From Polyporus tsugae (lineage: Eukaryota > Basidiomycota > Agaricomycetes > Polyporales > Polyporaceae), in assembly GCA_024305745.1 (NCBI GenBank), contig JAHRBS010000008.1:1674001-1738000 (forward strand): DNA of 64,000 nucleotides, given 5' to 3'. The translations under genes were made by a program, and so were the position numbers. The notes beneath the pieces are model-generated. The model was not told the DNA's origin, did not search any database, and worked only from the letters and a program-made list of their open reading frames with translations. Numbering within the stretch: the stretch's first letter is position 1; each line of letters opens with the position of its first letter. Below are positions 33,532 through 45,588 of this stretch, one piece after another.

Positions 33532-36500
33532 GAGGTCGACTTGACCTCGTCCGGGTAAGCAGGCCGTGATGCCATGCTGCGTTGTTATATTCTGATCGTT
33601 TTGGATGTTGCAGCTGCCCCAACTTGAGGATGAATAAATACTACTTTCACATTCCTCAGCCGCGAACGCGACCCTCCCCCCAACTTCCTTCCGCTGTTCG
33701 ACCCGCAGGCGTGTTGCCATTCTGCGTCCGCCTCGTTTGTACCACTGCCCTATTTTGAATTTATTTACATGTCCTCGCGCGATGATGTAGTAGGCCCTAG
33801 AACCCTCCACCGGCGGCCTTGGCGGACGTCCTCGCGTTCTAACGGAAGTACTTCCCTTTTCGAGGAGCCCGGAGGGGCCGGCTGTTCTCACCCCCCCGGG
33901 GCCGTTAACATAGTCCCAGGATGCATGTGGTGTGGGCCCATCCATCTCCTTCCATTCGCCATCGATCCATCCTTGATGAAAGACGTCGAGATGCCGCGCC
34001 ATTTAATAAGAAGCACAAAAGGAAGAACACGAGAAGCCAGAGAAGCCAAGGAACCAGAACCGAGCAGGCGTTCTCGGGCTCCCCTCGCGGGTCCCACTCC
34101 GACAAATGGGCCTGTGATCATGTGCGCGCGCGCGCAGCCGTGAACGAGCACTACAGCACTCGGAGGGTATGTGGTGAAACCGTCGGCGCGGCCGTCACGG
34201 CCCATTAGTACATATGCATACCAAGGGCATTCGCTGTTCACATTCACCCTCGTCGTCGCCGGAGATTAAGAGGACCCGCGCAACGTCCCGGCACCGGGGG
34301 ACCCGGCCTTCCTCGCCGGTCGCGCTCGCGCGCCACCCTTCCCTTCTGCACTTCCCGCACCCCAGCACTGCACGTGTGTGCGCACGCCGACGAGCCCTGC
34401 CCCGGACTCGACTGGCGGGCATTTACATTGCCATGATGTCACGGTCGTGTACGCCAGACGTTCCACGTAGAAGGGTATTCCGTCCCTTCGCACGCAGTGC
34501 CGCATGCCCATGTATGTTCGAATGCACCATCCGACGAGCAGCTTGGGAGGTTTGGGAGGCACGATGCAGGGGCGCATGCGCTCGCCCCACGGGTCCCTGG
34601 GCTGGAGCGACTGAGGCTCTTCGCTGACCGGGCCCGGAACTTGAAGACGGGGTCAATACCAATCCATACCATGACAATCACGCTGGCCGGGAGCGTCCGG
34701 GCGTGCTGTGGCTGTCGCCGCAGCTCGAAAGGGGGCGGCCCGCACGGGACGCAGCGCGCAACCAACCGCACACTGGTGGCAGCCGTCAGTCAAGTAAGCG
34801 TAGAGTATGACATGAACATTGAATGCGCCGACCTCACGGACCCGAACTGCCCCTCCTCGAGGCGGTAACCAATGACCATCGTCATTGTGTGCCAGTGCGT
34901 GCGATTGCGGGATCGGGCGCGCGTCGTGTCAATGGACAGCGACAGCGGACAGACCCGCGCCATACATCACGATAAGCAAGCAGGCATGTTGAGCCCTGCA
35001 GAGCGGCGGCGGTTATGCCCTCGAACGAAGCACTTTCGGCATGACGAGAGAAGGTCGCTCGCAGCCGAACACGTTCCAGTTCGCGGTGGGGCGAGCCTCG
35101 AGGGGGACCTCCGGGGCAGCAGAAGACCTGAAGCCGACAGACTATTCCCGGATTCATATGTTGCGGTGCAATTCAATGCTGTCTGGACACCTGGACAGCG
35201 TGTGCCCGAGATCGCCGCGCGTGCGGCTTCTTTCGTGACAGGGCCGAACTTGGCGTTCCCATTGTCTCCGACGTCGGTCGCGCTGCGTCCCGGAGCCCTT
35301 TGTCTTCGTGATCGTCCATATCCTGCGGGCCAGGCCGCCACGAGGGCACCACCGGGCCCGGGAGGTGCGCAGAGGACACTGTTATCCGGATGCGGCCGTG
35401 AGCATGGGCATGGGGGAACATCTGATCTACTTACGAGAGGCTTCTAAGTTCTCATTCTCTTTGGATTTGACAGGGGAAGGCCCGGCGGGCGAGAAGTCCG
35501 TACGGCTGTCTGACGGTTCATTATGGCCTAGCGAGTGACGCGCCTCGTGCGCGTAAGGTTCGCGCAGACGCCTCTAGGATTTTGTCTGCGGTCAACTTCG
35601 CTCTAGGTTTAGCCGACAGTAGATAACCAGAACTAGGGTATGACATGATACATACCAGCGAGTGAGCGATTGGGAGAAGCTGGTGAGCAAACTACCGATG
35701 CAGACCCGCCAGACGAGGTCAGCGGGCGCATGCAAGCAGCGTCAAGTGGCGTTAGCACAATGACGATGGCCGAAGGGCCCGAGCGAGGAACTCCAACCCT
35801 GATCCGCAATGGGCGGGAGAGGGGCGAAACCGCGCCACCCTACTGCCTTGAACCACGATGTTAGGACCGAGTTGTTATGAACGCAAACGCATACTTACAC
35901 TGTCTTACCAGACCAGAAGCAGTATCGCGGCGGACTCGGTACGGCTCAAACGACACCTGGCCACTGCCATCGCATCGATGGTTCGAGCGGCTGCATTTCA
36001 CTGGCGGTCAAATTGATTGAAAGAGGTTGAGGGGTTGATCCATGGCATGATGTGCGGAGGAACTAGCAGTATGGGTGAGAGTATACCCGGGGGCACCTGA
36101 TGCCAGCAGCGCTCGTGTGCCGAGGGCAGACCCTGGCAGACCCTATATGTTGGATTGTATTAATTGAATGCGGGCATGTAAACCGAGGACGGTACCTATC
36201 TCCCACTGGAGTTCCTGGGTGTTACAGTCGCGGAGATGCCAGGAACGGTACTTCAGGGGCTTCTAGGCCAGCACTTCGGCGGTTCTTCAAATGCTGCTGG
36301 ATGCATGGGCCTAATAACCCGCGCATATAGCCTGCCCTATGAGGGTAAGGAGAGAGGGGGGACGTCATGGGGAGGATCAGGCGTCGAGATGGTGTTGAAG
36401 AAGGAAGGTGGATGGCTACAATATGCACCGCCACCACGCGAGGCTTACCCGAACAGGACAACGATTTGCGGCTCCGCGCGAGACGGATGTGGGGCGAGAT

Positions 36501-36961
36501 GTCACTGACGGGGTCCTCGGGCGCGCGCCGATTGGCCCATCCACAGCCGTGAGATGGGATTGGCTGGTGGAGGGCCGGAGAGGCCGAGGAGTGGGATTAA
36601 AGAATTCGCACGGTGATGGTAGCGCTCGGGCATGTGGGGTGAGCCCAGTCTGAGCTTGTTGCGATCTGTGGTCGACAGCTCGTGTCGCCGGTCGGTGTCC
36701 GTGTCGACCGCCTCCCGGTCCTTTATCAACTTTCCATGCACCCGCCCGCTCCTCCTCTCCTCCCGCCCTGCTGCACCTCCTGCAGTGGTCCCCTCTATCC
36801 GCCGCCCCCTCCACTCGCCCCTGGCGGCAACGACTTGTGCTTTCCCTCTTGCTTTCGCCTCCTTGCTTTCGTATATTTAATCGCCACAACACTTCTCCGC
36901 CTCCGACTATACTGCACACGCTCCCAGAACCCCCACCCTTCGGACGTCCAAGCTAGGCAGC
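33532..36961. other. GC-rich gene-poor stretch
   Basis: About 3.4 kb with many overlapping open frames on both strands, as expected from high GC, but none with family motifs or consistent introns. A 191-codon open frame at 34872-35447 has no recognisable domain. A short (GC)n run is at about 34124-34135. Near 36869-36876 a TATATTTAA motif lies ~90 bp upstream of the P450 start and is a candidate TATA box. Confidence 0.45.
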
Positions 36962-39900
36962 ATGTGGGCACCCTCAACCCTCCTCGTGGTGCTCCTCGCG
37001 CCCGCGGCCATCACGCTCTACTTCCTCTGGACGTTCCTCATGCTCGTCCTCCGCCAGGCGCGCTCGCCGCTCCGGCACCTCCCCGGCCCGCGCTCGCCCT
37101 CGTTCTTCATGGGCAACCTCCGGGAGATGCACGACCAGGAGAACAACGGGCTCGTCGCGCGCTGGACCGCCAAGTACGGCTCTACCTTCGTCTACCGCGG
37201 CTTCGTCGGCGGCTGCAGGCTGATGACCGTCGACCCCGTCGCCGTGAACCACATCATGAGCCGCGGCTACGAGTACCCGAAGCCGGACTTTGTCCGCGAC
37301 GCGCTCGCGAGCATGGCCGCCGGATACGAGGGCGTCCTCACCGCGGAGGGCGAGATGCATCGGAAGCAGGTACGTCCTCGCCCACCTTGCCGACGTGCGC
37401 GCGGGGTGTATGCGTCCATTTTCTCGTTCTCATGCGCTCGTTCCTACGCATGCCACTATTGTGTCGGTGCTCGCAGCGGAAAATACTGGTGAGTTTTTGT
37501 TACCTGTGTTTTATTCCCTTCCTTTGTTTTTTTAGGACGCTGCGTTGCGGTTGCATGCTCGTCCGTGGGCGCTCCGCGTGACCCGCTGGCCCGGACGGCG
37601 GACCGGTGTGAGGACGCGCACACGTGATCGCGCAGTTGCGCGTCGATCGGTTGGTCGCGACGGAAGGCGGGCCCATCGGCGTGGTCGCTGGCGACGGCGA
37701 CAGCGTCGGCGCCCGGCCGCCTTCTTGCTCGCGCGGGACTCGGCTTTCTCGCTCTTGTCGGCTTCTCTCGGACAGCCACCATCGGCCAATCATTCACATC
37801 CCCGAGGTTTACCAGGGTTAGCGCGTCTGCCGGAGTTCTACTGCCCATTCTGTCATCTCTGCATTCCAGCGGGTCAGTGTAAGGCTTGAATTGTGTCCCA
37901 TTGGACCGGTCGTGGACTCGGGCTGGTAGGTTCGGCGTCGTTTGATGGCGGGGAAGAGGGCCTTGTCGCGGAGACGACAGTTTCTAGAGGACGTTATGGT
38001 TATGTTACTTTCCCCCTTCACGTTTGTCCTATAGCGTCGTCATAGCTCGTGCAATGGTTAACCCGTTCTCCCACCAGAACCCGGCGTTCTCAGCCGCCCA
38101 AATCCGATCCCTCACTCCCATATTCTGGGAGAAGGCCGTCCGAGTACGTCGAACACTTTTCGCCCTGGTGTGCCTTACCATCCGACTCTAAACGGAAATT
38201 AAAGCTGCGAGATATCTGGCTGGACATCACCGCCTCCCCGAAGGCTTTCTTCACGCCCGTCGACCCGTTCGCCCTGGCCGAGAACCCCCGCAGCCCGGGC
38301 GACGCGGACCCCGAGCCCGCGACCTCGACCGTGACCAGCCCGTCCGCCGCCACGACCTCGTTCCTGCCCAACCCCTTCGCGTCCTTTGTTCCGTCCAAGT
38401 CGTCCCCGACGATCCCCACGCTCCGCTCGCGCCAGCCGCACTCCCAATCCAAGCAATCCAAGCCGCAGTCACCGCCAGAACCGTGTGGGCCGTGCAGGCT
38501 GGACGTGCTCCCGTGGCTCGCACGCGCGACGCTGGACGTGATCGGGGAGGCGGGGTTCGGGTACCCGTTCCACTCGCTCGAGGCCGCGGCCGAGCGGCGG
38601 GACGAGGAGAGCGAGCTGGCTCGCGCGTTCGGCGTGATCTTCAGCACGGCGCGGAAGTTCAGGGTCATGACCATCCTCCAGGTGTGGTTCCCCGTCTTGC
38701 GGAGATTTGTGCGTGTTATTTTTTTCTGCTTCGTCTTTTCTGTTTTCCCCTTCTTTTGGGATGGTACCATGTTTGTTGTGTGGGATATGGGAGGGCGAGG
38801 TGAATTAGGCTGACTGGTCTTTCTCTCACGTACACAGAAGACAGAGAACGCGGCGATGCAACAGGCGCAGGCGACGATGCGCAAGATCGGGATGGAGCTC
38901 ATCGAGCGGCGCGCGGTCGTGGCGGCCGACGCGGAGAAGAGCGCGGAAAAGACGAGTGCCATCGAGGGCGACAAGACCGTCTTTGATCGCGACCTCCTCA
39001 GCGTGCTCGGTATGTAGGCCCCCCCCTTTCGGAGTCCAACCGGTCGACTAACATCACATCCGAATGTTTGGTTCGTTTGTTTTGCTGTGTTAGTGCGCTC
39101 GAATGTATCCGAGGTCCAGGGACAGCGCATGTCCTTGAACGAGCTGCTCTGCCAGATCTCCACTTTCCTCGCCGCCGGACACGAAACTAGCTCTTCCGCG
39201 CTGACGTGGACACTCTACGCCCTCGCGCGCTGTCCGTCCGCCCAGGCGAAACTCCGCGAGGAGCTGCGCGCCGTCCCCATTCCCACTCCGTCTTCAAGCA
39301 CACCCTCATCCACACCCCCACACTCATCCCCGCTCCGCTATCCCTCCACCTGCCCGCCATCCCCGAACGCCGCTCTTAGCTCACCGTGCGCCCCGACGTT
39401 CTCCCTCCACCCGACCTCCCCAGCGGACGAGGCGGCGATGGCCGTGCTCTTCGACCGCATCGCGCACCTCCCCTACCTCGACGCGGTCGTGCGCGAGTCG
39501 CTCCGGCTGTACGCCCCGATAACGACGACGATGCGCGTCGTGACCACGGACGACGCGATCCCCGTCGCCGCGCCGTTCGTCGACCGTCGCGGGCGGACGT
39601 GCACGGAGATCCGCGTGTGCAAGGGCGATATTATCAGCGTGCCGATCCAGGCGATGAACAAGGGCCGCGACACGTGGGGCGAGGACGCTGACGTGTTCCG
39701 CCCGGAAAGGTGGGAGGGGTTCAAGGGGCGGGAGGAGGCGGGCGAGAAGGAGGGGAGGGGGAAGCACGTGCAGGGGCTGTGGGGGAACATGTTGACGTTC
39801 GGCGGGGGCAACCCCGTGAACGGGAACCGGTCGTGCATCGGGTATCGGTTCGCGTTGAGCGAGTGAGTCCCCTGCCTATTTTTTTTCAGCATCGTCGTTT

Positions 39901-40237
39901 TGGAGAGAGGCTGACCACTGCTGTTGTGACGCGCGACGCAGGATCAAAATCTTCCTCTTTGTCCTGCTCCGCGACATTGAATTCTCGAACGACCCCTCGG
40001 TCGAGATCGAGAAGAAGGTCAAGTGAGTCCCTGTTTTTTTTTTTCTTTTGCTGTTACTCCAGACTGCAAGGCTCATTTGCGTTCCGCGTTTCTCGCAGCG
40101 TCGTGACCCGCCCATGCGTCAAGTCAGAGCCTCATCGCGGGAACCAGATGCCGCTCTACATCCGTCGCGTCCTCCTCGACTCCACCCCAGACTCGAATAA
40201 TACCCAGACACCTAGACCGTTCGACCCGCAGATATGA
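36962..40237 (+). CDS. Cytochrome P450 with two low-complexity insertions
   Basis: Haem-thiolate monooxygenase, ER-anchored by the N-terminal hydrophobic segment (residues 4-32) with the PGPRSP hinge near 42. Exons: 36962-37369, 37477-37488 (12 nt, encoding RKIL), 38078-38143, 38205-38708, 38838-39009, 39094-39862, 39942-40022 and 40099-40237; 2151 nt, 716 residues. The micro-exon restores the conserved R-x-x-L-NPAFS helix C motif. I-helix AGHETSS ~415-421, K-helix ESLR ~522-525, FRPERW ~589-594, haem-binding GNRSCIG with Cys ~635. Unusual: a Pro/Ser/Thr insertion at ~173-259 between helices C and E, another at ~449-497 before the K-helix, and about five extra residues in the haem loop (FGGGNPVNGNRSCIG). 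Normal fungal P450s are ~500-560 residues. Intron 2 is 589 nt. No stops. Confidence 0.9.
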
Positions 40238-41017
40238 ACCACACTCACACTCACACCCACACCGACCCACCCCACACCCTCCTTGTCCGCATTCGCATCA
40301 CATCGCATTGCATTGCATCGCATCGTACCCACATCGCATTGACATCGCATCCCCATTCGGCCCACCAGATCTCGAGCTATCGGTGTACCCTGTAATATAC
40401 TACTCATCCACTCTGCTTGCATTTATTGTAATGTATCAGATATTTGTGTTACAGTGCCATACTACTACTACTACCACTGCGACCGAAGTTCGACGGCCAT
40501 CTTTCAACGCGGCCATCTTTCAACCTCGGGGGAAACTAATTGCGGCAGGCGGCGGGAATGTTCGCAGTGGCAGCTCCGGATCCGGCGGTCTTGGATCTCA
40601 AGCTCAAGTCTGAAGTCCAGTCGGAGGGAGACTCCTCGCAGGATGCTTGTGGGAGCGCTGCGAAGCAGACTCGGATTTGCAACAGTGATGGGCAGCATAT
40701 ACATACATATACCATTACCGTCAGGCACCGCTGGCATGGTGACGGTGCACATAGAATGAGTACTGCAGTAGTATCGACGTTAGAAAGATTCGTTGCCCGG
40801 GACGTGCAAGTTGAAGACGTCCTTGAGAGGAGAACTGGATTCCGCGGTTGAGGTGTGCAGACATGGAGTCGGTGGTAGAGCAAAAGTACTTCGAGCTCGT
40901 CCAGTAATACAAGTACTTAGGACGGTGCAAGCTTCTTGAAGTTCGAGAACGTTCACCATCTTGGGCGCCTTTGCCTTCTTTAACACAGCACAGCCGTCAA
41001 CGCGATTAGACGCCAAC
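40238..41017. other. Intergenic with low-complexity 3' flank
   Basis: 40233-40262 is a CACACT-type repeat, and 40291-40352 repeats CATCGCATTG-like words. An open frame near 40540-40851 has no recognisable domain. Confidence 0.45.
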
Positions 41018-42406
41018 ATGGTTCCTTCCAACCACCACCACCAACCTGTTCTCGCCCGCACCAGCAAGTATCGCACTCTGTGTGACCTGCCTGTCGAACT
41101 CCTGTAGATTATCATCTGCCATATCAAGCACGACAGGCGGACGTTGCTTCCATGCACTCTTACGTGCCCTTGTCTGCGTGCCGTGGCTATCGAACATCTT
41201 TTCTCCACATGCTTGTTTGTTACCGGTGTCGTCACATTCGACCACCTTCTTTCCTTCCTACAAGACAACCCAGAAATTTGCAAGGAGACTCGGGGACTCT
41301 TCTTGTCAGGCCAGAAGTGCAAGACCGTGGACGACCTATCTGTCCCTCTTACTAAACTTGACGCCACTGTGGTCGCTCGACTCTTGTAGTTGTTGCTAGA
41401 TCTCGCATCGTTACGTCTCGGGTGCTTCATATACAGCCTCCCTCCTCGGACGGCCCCGACACCACCCTCGCTCACTCAAGAGCATATCCCTGGCCCGTTC
41501 CACCTCAAATTCCTCATGTTCAGTTCGTTGTTCCACGCCCGGCACCACAAATCCTCGATTTCCGGTCTGTTCCGCATCCTTTCCCTGTTCTCAATCAACG
41601 AGTTCGACGCTGAAAATAGCATCGGCGAGTTCAAACCGTCGGCCCCGCTCGACCCAACGGTCCTTCATCGGCCTCTTAGTATCAAGAAACTGCAGCTCAG
41701 CGGGTATCAATCCTCGGATCGCAAGTGTCCGCCCTTACTCATCAATGCCTTCGCGGAGAGCATCGCGCCGGGGTGCCTTCAGAGCATCAGCACTCATTGC
41801 TGCTCGATGGCCACTGTTTCTGCCATCGGCAAACTGCTTGCACGTGGTGGCTCCGACCTGACGAGCCTGGACGTTGGTGCAGATGCTCCGGATGTATCCC
41901 AGCGAGAGAAGTGGAAGGATCCGCTTGATAGTATGCTTATCTCATTGTCGGCTCGGCTTTGGTGCAGGACGCTGACGGGATACCGTACAGACCACTGGCA
42001 CAGGCTGGACCTCACGTCGTGCCCGAAACTCGAGTCGATCCTGATCCATGTCTACTTCCGTCCATCATGCGGCGCTTCAAAGCCGTCGAATGTCCCCGCC
42101 CTGAGCCTCGCTGGCGCTGGTATGCTCTCTCAAACATCACAGACTTTGCGCCGGGTTAGGATCTGCCTGTATGACCTGCCTCGCGTCACGACGCTGAACA
42201 ACAGGCGGATGCTGCGGCTGCAAGAGTTCGACAAGGTGCTCGCCGCGGACAGATTCCCCGATCTAGAAGAGGTCGTTCTCAATATCCAGCCCCACGATGA
42301 TCTCCGGAGAAAGCAGAGGTGCAACTGGCAACACATTGTCGGAGGGGTCCAGAGGGCCTTGCCGGGTCTCCACACGCGAGGCTTGCTGACTGTTAGAGAG
42401 CGGTGA
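41018..42406 (+). pseudogene. F-box-like paralogue with two in-frame TAG codons
   Basis: Same family and structure as 32117-33531: exon 1 41018-41930 (913 nt, exactly the same length), intron 41931-41990, exon 2 41991-42406; total 1329 nt, in frame throughout. F-box core KYRTLCDLPVELL is followed by TAG at 41105-41107, and VARLL by TAG at 41387-41389. The remaining ~440 codons are open and well conserved (GLFRILSLFSIN, CPKLESILIHVYF, MLRLQEFDKVL). No frameshift is needed. Either a young pseudogene or a gene whose two amber codons are bypassed; the first is more likely. Confidence 0.85.
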
Positions 42407-43513
42407 GGGGACGGTCATCGTCCGTGATTCGTCTGTAGACGGTGAGTCGCCGAAAGTATTGCATTGACATATTGTTTTGATACTTGCCGATGTTACAGCT
42501 GCCTCCAGGTGCTTCCATTGTCGGACACGCGTCCCCTCGCCGTTGTCTAGTGCCCTGTCTCTCTCCGCCCGGGTTACTGCACCATCCGTGGCTTCCCAGT
42601 GCCCGCCGTGGTGTCGATATCGATCGAACCTCAGCAGCCCACGATATCACCATCACTCGTACGGTATTTGGACTAATACATTACTTTTTTGAGATTGAAC
42701 TCGCGTCCGTGGACCCGATACTAGTCTTCGTCTGCTATCGCTTCCACAACATGGGCGTAAGAATGGCCTCACTTGGGCATTAGGATCGAGCTCGGAATCC
42801 CTTTGCTCAAGAGTAATTAATTGCAGTGGGCGTTCTGCAAAGTCGATTTGCCGGAGTGGTTAACGCGGGATCGTCTGCCATTTAGCAGATTCAGCGGTTG
42901 TGTTTTGTTCGGATTGCTCAGGTGACACTTTTTAGTGTGTGTGACGGCGTGGATGGGTACCATCCGGACCGGTGGACGCATTGGAAGGGGATATTGCAGG
43001 AGGTTGCGAAGGGCAGCTGGAGGACCAACGTCATCGAAGCGGCTCAGGTGAGTACTAAGAGTATGGCGGTATGACGCGAGTCATGACTGACTCCGACTCG
43101 GGCTGCCGTCGAGGCTATGGAGAAGTACGAGCGCGAAATAGGTCCCGAGTGCCAGTGAGACTGCATTCCAAATGATCATCCGCAGGAGCTCCAGTCGAAG
43201 GTCGCATAGCGTACCGAAGTTGGCGCTTGGGGACGCTTTGGAAGGTAGGTCATATGCATGCTCCGTGGCGTCGGTGGTGGTTGGGAGAAGATGTGGATGC
43301 TTGATCAATAACCATCCCTTAGATTGGGCGATTTGCGCAGGAGGATCATACTGTATCCGAGTGCACAAGTTGAGAAAACAAACGCAGCCCAGTAGATACA
43401 GGAATGAGGGGATCTACCTCACATACCATCTGGAAACTGGAAACGATCGTCAGTCTACAATACTTGCGAGCATACTGCACGCACGCACCCAGAAAAGAGG
43501 CGGCGGGCCACGC
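42407..43513. other. Intergenic between convergent F-box-like pseudogenes
   Basis: A short coding-like plus-strand piece at about 42940-43047 reads DGYHPDRWTHWKGILQEVAK and on to a GTGAGT donor; not recognised. A tRNA-Ser-like sequence is listed separately. Nothing else supported. Confidence 0.4.
42842..42928 (+). ncRNA. Decayed type-II tRNA-like sequence
   Basis: GTCGATTTGCCGGAGTGGTTAACG has the 5' end, D-arm and GGTTAA loop of eukaryotic tRNA-Ser/Leu. A hairpin TCTGC-CATTTA-GCAGA sits where the anticodon arm should be, but its loop is 6 nt. The B-box region (TTGTTCGGATTGC) is poor, and the 3' end does not pair well with the 5' end. Probably a tRNA pseudogene. Confidence 0.35.
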
Positions 43514-45009
43514 TCACAGGACCTTCAACAATCCTCCCCTCTTCAAATTCGGCAACGTCTTCCACCGCACGGCCTCCAGGATTTCCCTCCGCTCATCACC
43601 GCGCATGTCCACGAAGCTCGGCTTGAACCTCATGCGCAAGTCGACAACTTTCAAGCGCGAAAACGCGTCAACAGTGATCGCCTTGTCGAACGCCTGCAGG
43701 CCCAGCAGCCGCCCCTCCTCGAGCATCCCGAGCGTCACCCCAGCGTGGGGCAGGCCGCGGAGTCAGATCGTGATCTCGCGCAGGGTGCTCGACACTTGAG
43801 AGAGCATCCCGATGGCGGCGAGGCTCGGTCCCCGGACATCCTCGTCTTGCTGAGGCTGCGGCGCGTCAGGGTCTCCCGAGTCGGCACAGAAGTGGATATG
43901 CACCTCGATAGACTCGAGCCTCGAGCACGACGCGAGGTTGAGTCTTTCCCAATGGCCTATGTGACAAATACGGACCGGCATGAGCTTTAATATGCATCAT
44001 CGCGCGCTGCCACACTGGAGTGGCCTGCATCAAGATCCAGAACGCACACGCACCGTCTAGAGGGTCCTCCCAATTCGTCTGTCCGGACATGAACCGTTGG
44101 ACCTCAGCGCCAACGTCCAGGGTTTTCAGCGCGCCCCGCGCGTGGGCGATGAGCTCGCCGACCGCCACGACCTCCGCGGCGGAGCTGCATCGCACTGAGA
44201 GGGCCCGCAGGGTCCCAGGCTCGGTGCTCGCCTTGAACGCGTTCAGAAGCTTGAGGGTGCCGTCGAGCGTGTCCAAGTCTCGCGCAACGTCCTCCTTCAT
44301 CCAGATGGACCGCACCCTACGCGGCGGTGATGGTGGTGATGGTGGGGGGGGAGGACCGCGGGGTCCAGCGATGGCGACGTGCTGAACTTGCTAGCGCGAT
44401 TCCGTACACGGAGCTCCCGGATGGAAGAGAAGAGGGAACAGATGCCGAACAGGCCCGAGACAGAGGAGTCGCACTCGTCCTTCAGCCATTCGCCGAACTA
44501 GACGTGGCAAGACCGAAGACGGCGGGGGCGGCCGATATGTGAAGCCGCGCGTGAGGCCAGCGGGGGAGGGTGTGCGCAGACGAAACACTACATAGATCCA
44601 AGTGCCCCACCGTGGGCAGCAGCAGCAGGAATCTGGCCACTACGGTGTCATCGAGTGGCGTAGTGGCGGGGTACCGGTAAGGGCTGGTTTCGCAGATTTT
44701 GCCTTTGAGCTTGAGCCTCCGAATCTTCTCCCAGATATTCGGGTCCGCCTGCAGGAAGGACAGGGGATGGTCAAACGATGTTATGCCGTGGAGGAACAAG
44801 TCTTAGCGGAAGTGGCGCGGCAAGGTCACAGGACGGATGCAGCGGCATGCCAAGGTGCACGCTCGTATGGTGCGCAATCCGATGTCGTCTGGAACATAGG
44901 ATATGATCATACACAGCAGCTCCACAGGCAGATCGCACAGAGTACGATACTTTCTGGGACTCGCGATAACCGGTGGCGGTGGTGGGTGGTGGTGGTCGAA
45001 AGTCGACAT
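43514..45009 (-). pseudogene. F-box-like paralogue, minus strand, decayed
   Basis: Starts MSTFDHHHPPPPP with the F-box core KYRTLCDLPVELLCMIISYV. An in-frame TAA lies at 44805-44803, after RHFR. The frame continues (ITSFDHPLSFLQADPNIWEK, TTPLDDTVVARFLLLLP) until about 44500, where a frameshift/deletion occurs in the region matching the middle of exon 1. Later parts are recognisable: LKLLNAFKASTEPGTLRALS, LIAHARGALKTLDVGAEVQR, then after the family intron ASCSRLESIEVHIHFCADSG and LAAIGMLSQVSSTLREITI, followed by a TGA near 43792 and LQAFDKAITVD. A (GGTGAT)n-like stretch near 44328-44350 expanded within it. Non-functional. Confidence 0.8.
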
Positions 45010-45588
45010 GATGGCGTCTAAATGAGTAGCAAATCTGGACGTCCATTAGGCCTACATGTGTCTGGTCGCCGCCTAGTGAGTGAGCACGGGTAACCGTTCA
45101 AAGACCAAAGGGATGAACAATAATATCCCGGCTGTCCACATTTAAAGACAGTCCTCTGCGACACGAATATTGATCAGTAGGGTCAGGACCATACTTAGGA
45201 AGGTATAGTCGCTGACCAATTGCGGTTCCCGAATCCCAGTTGAGGAAAACGAAGATAGCCTCCAACGAGACACTGTAAAGTAAATTAGTTACCGGGTAGG
45301 CATACACAAGTCACACGTGCACTCACCTGTGAATCCCACCCTAGATTCAGGGTCCTATTGCAATGGCGGATGCAGACGAACTTCGAGTGCAGACACACAA
45401 TGGAAGAGCTGGGATGCGGACCATACGCCGCCATTCATCAAATACATCATGATCCGAGCACGTCTACAGCCAAGCACGCGAAAAGGCAGAAAGACCAGTA
45501 TACGTATGTACAACGCCACACCATACTATCATGACACGTGAGCGAGTCCTAATTCAGGAAAAACGAGACGACTGCGGCGACGAGCACC
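45010..45588. other. Intergenic
   Basis: No gene or repeat recognised between the F-box-like pseudogene and the 3' end of the ALY/REF gene. Confidence 0.4.

Noticed and set aside
34872..35447. 191-codon open frame in GC-rich DNA
   Set aside because: Open frames of this size arise on all strands here because of GC content; no domain, intron structure or codon pattern supports it.
38090..39163. 357-codon minus-strand open frame
   Set aside because: Antisense to P450 exons 4-6, whose motifs and splice phases are clear.
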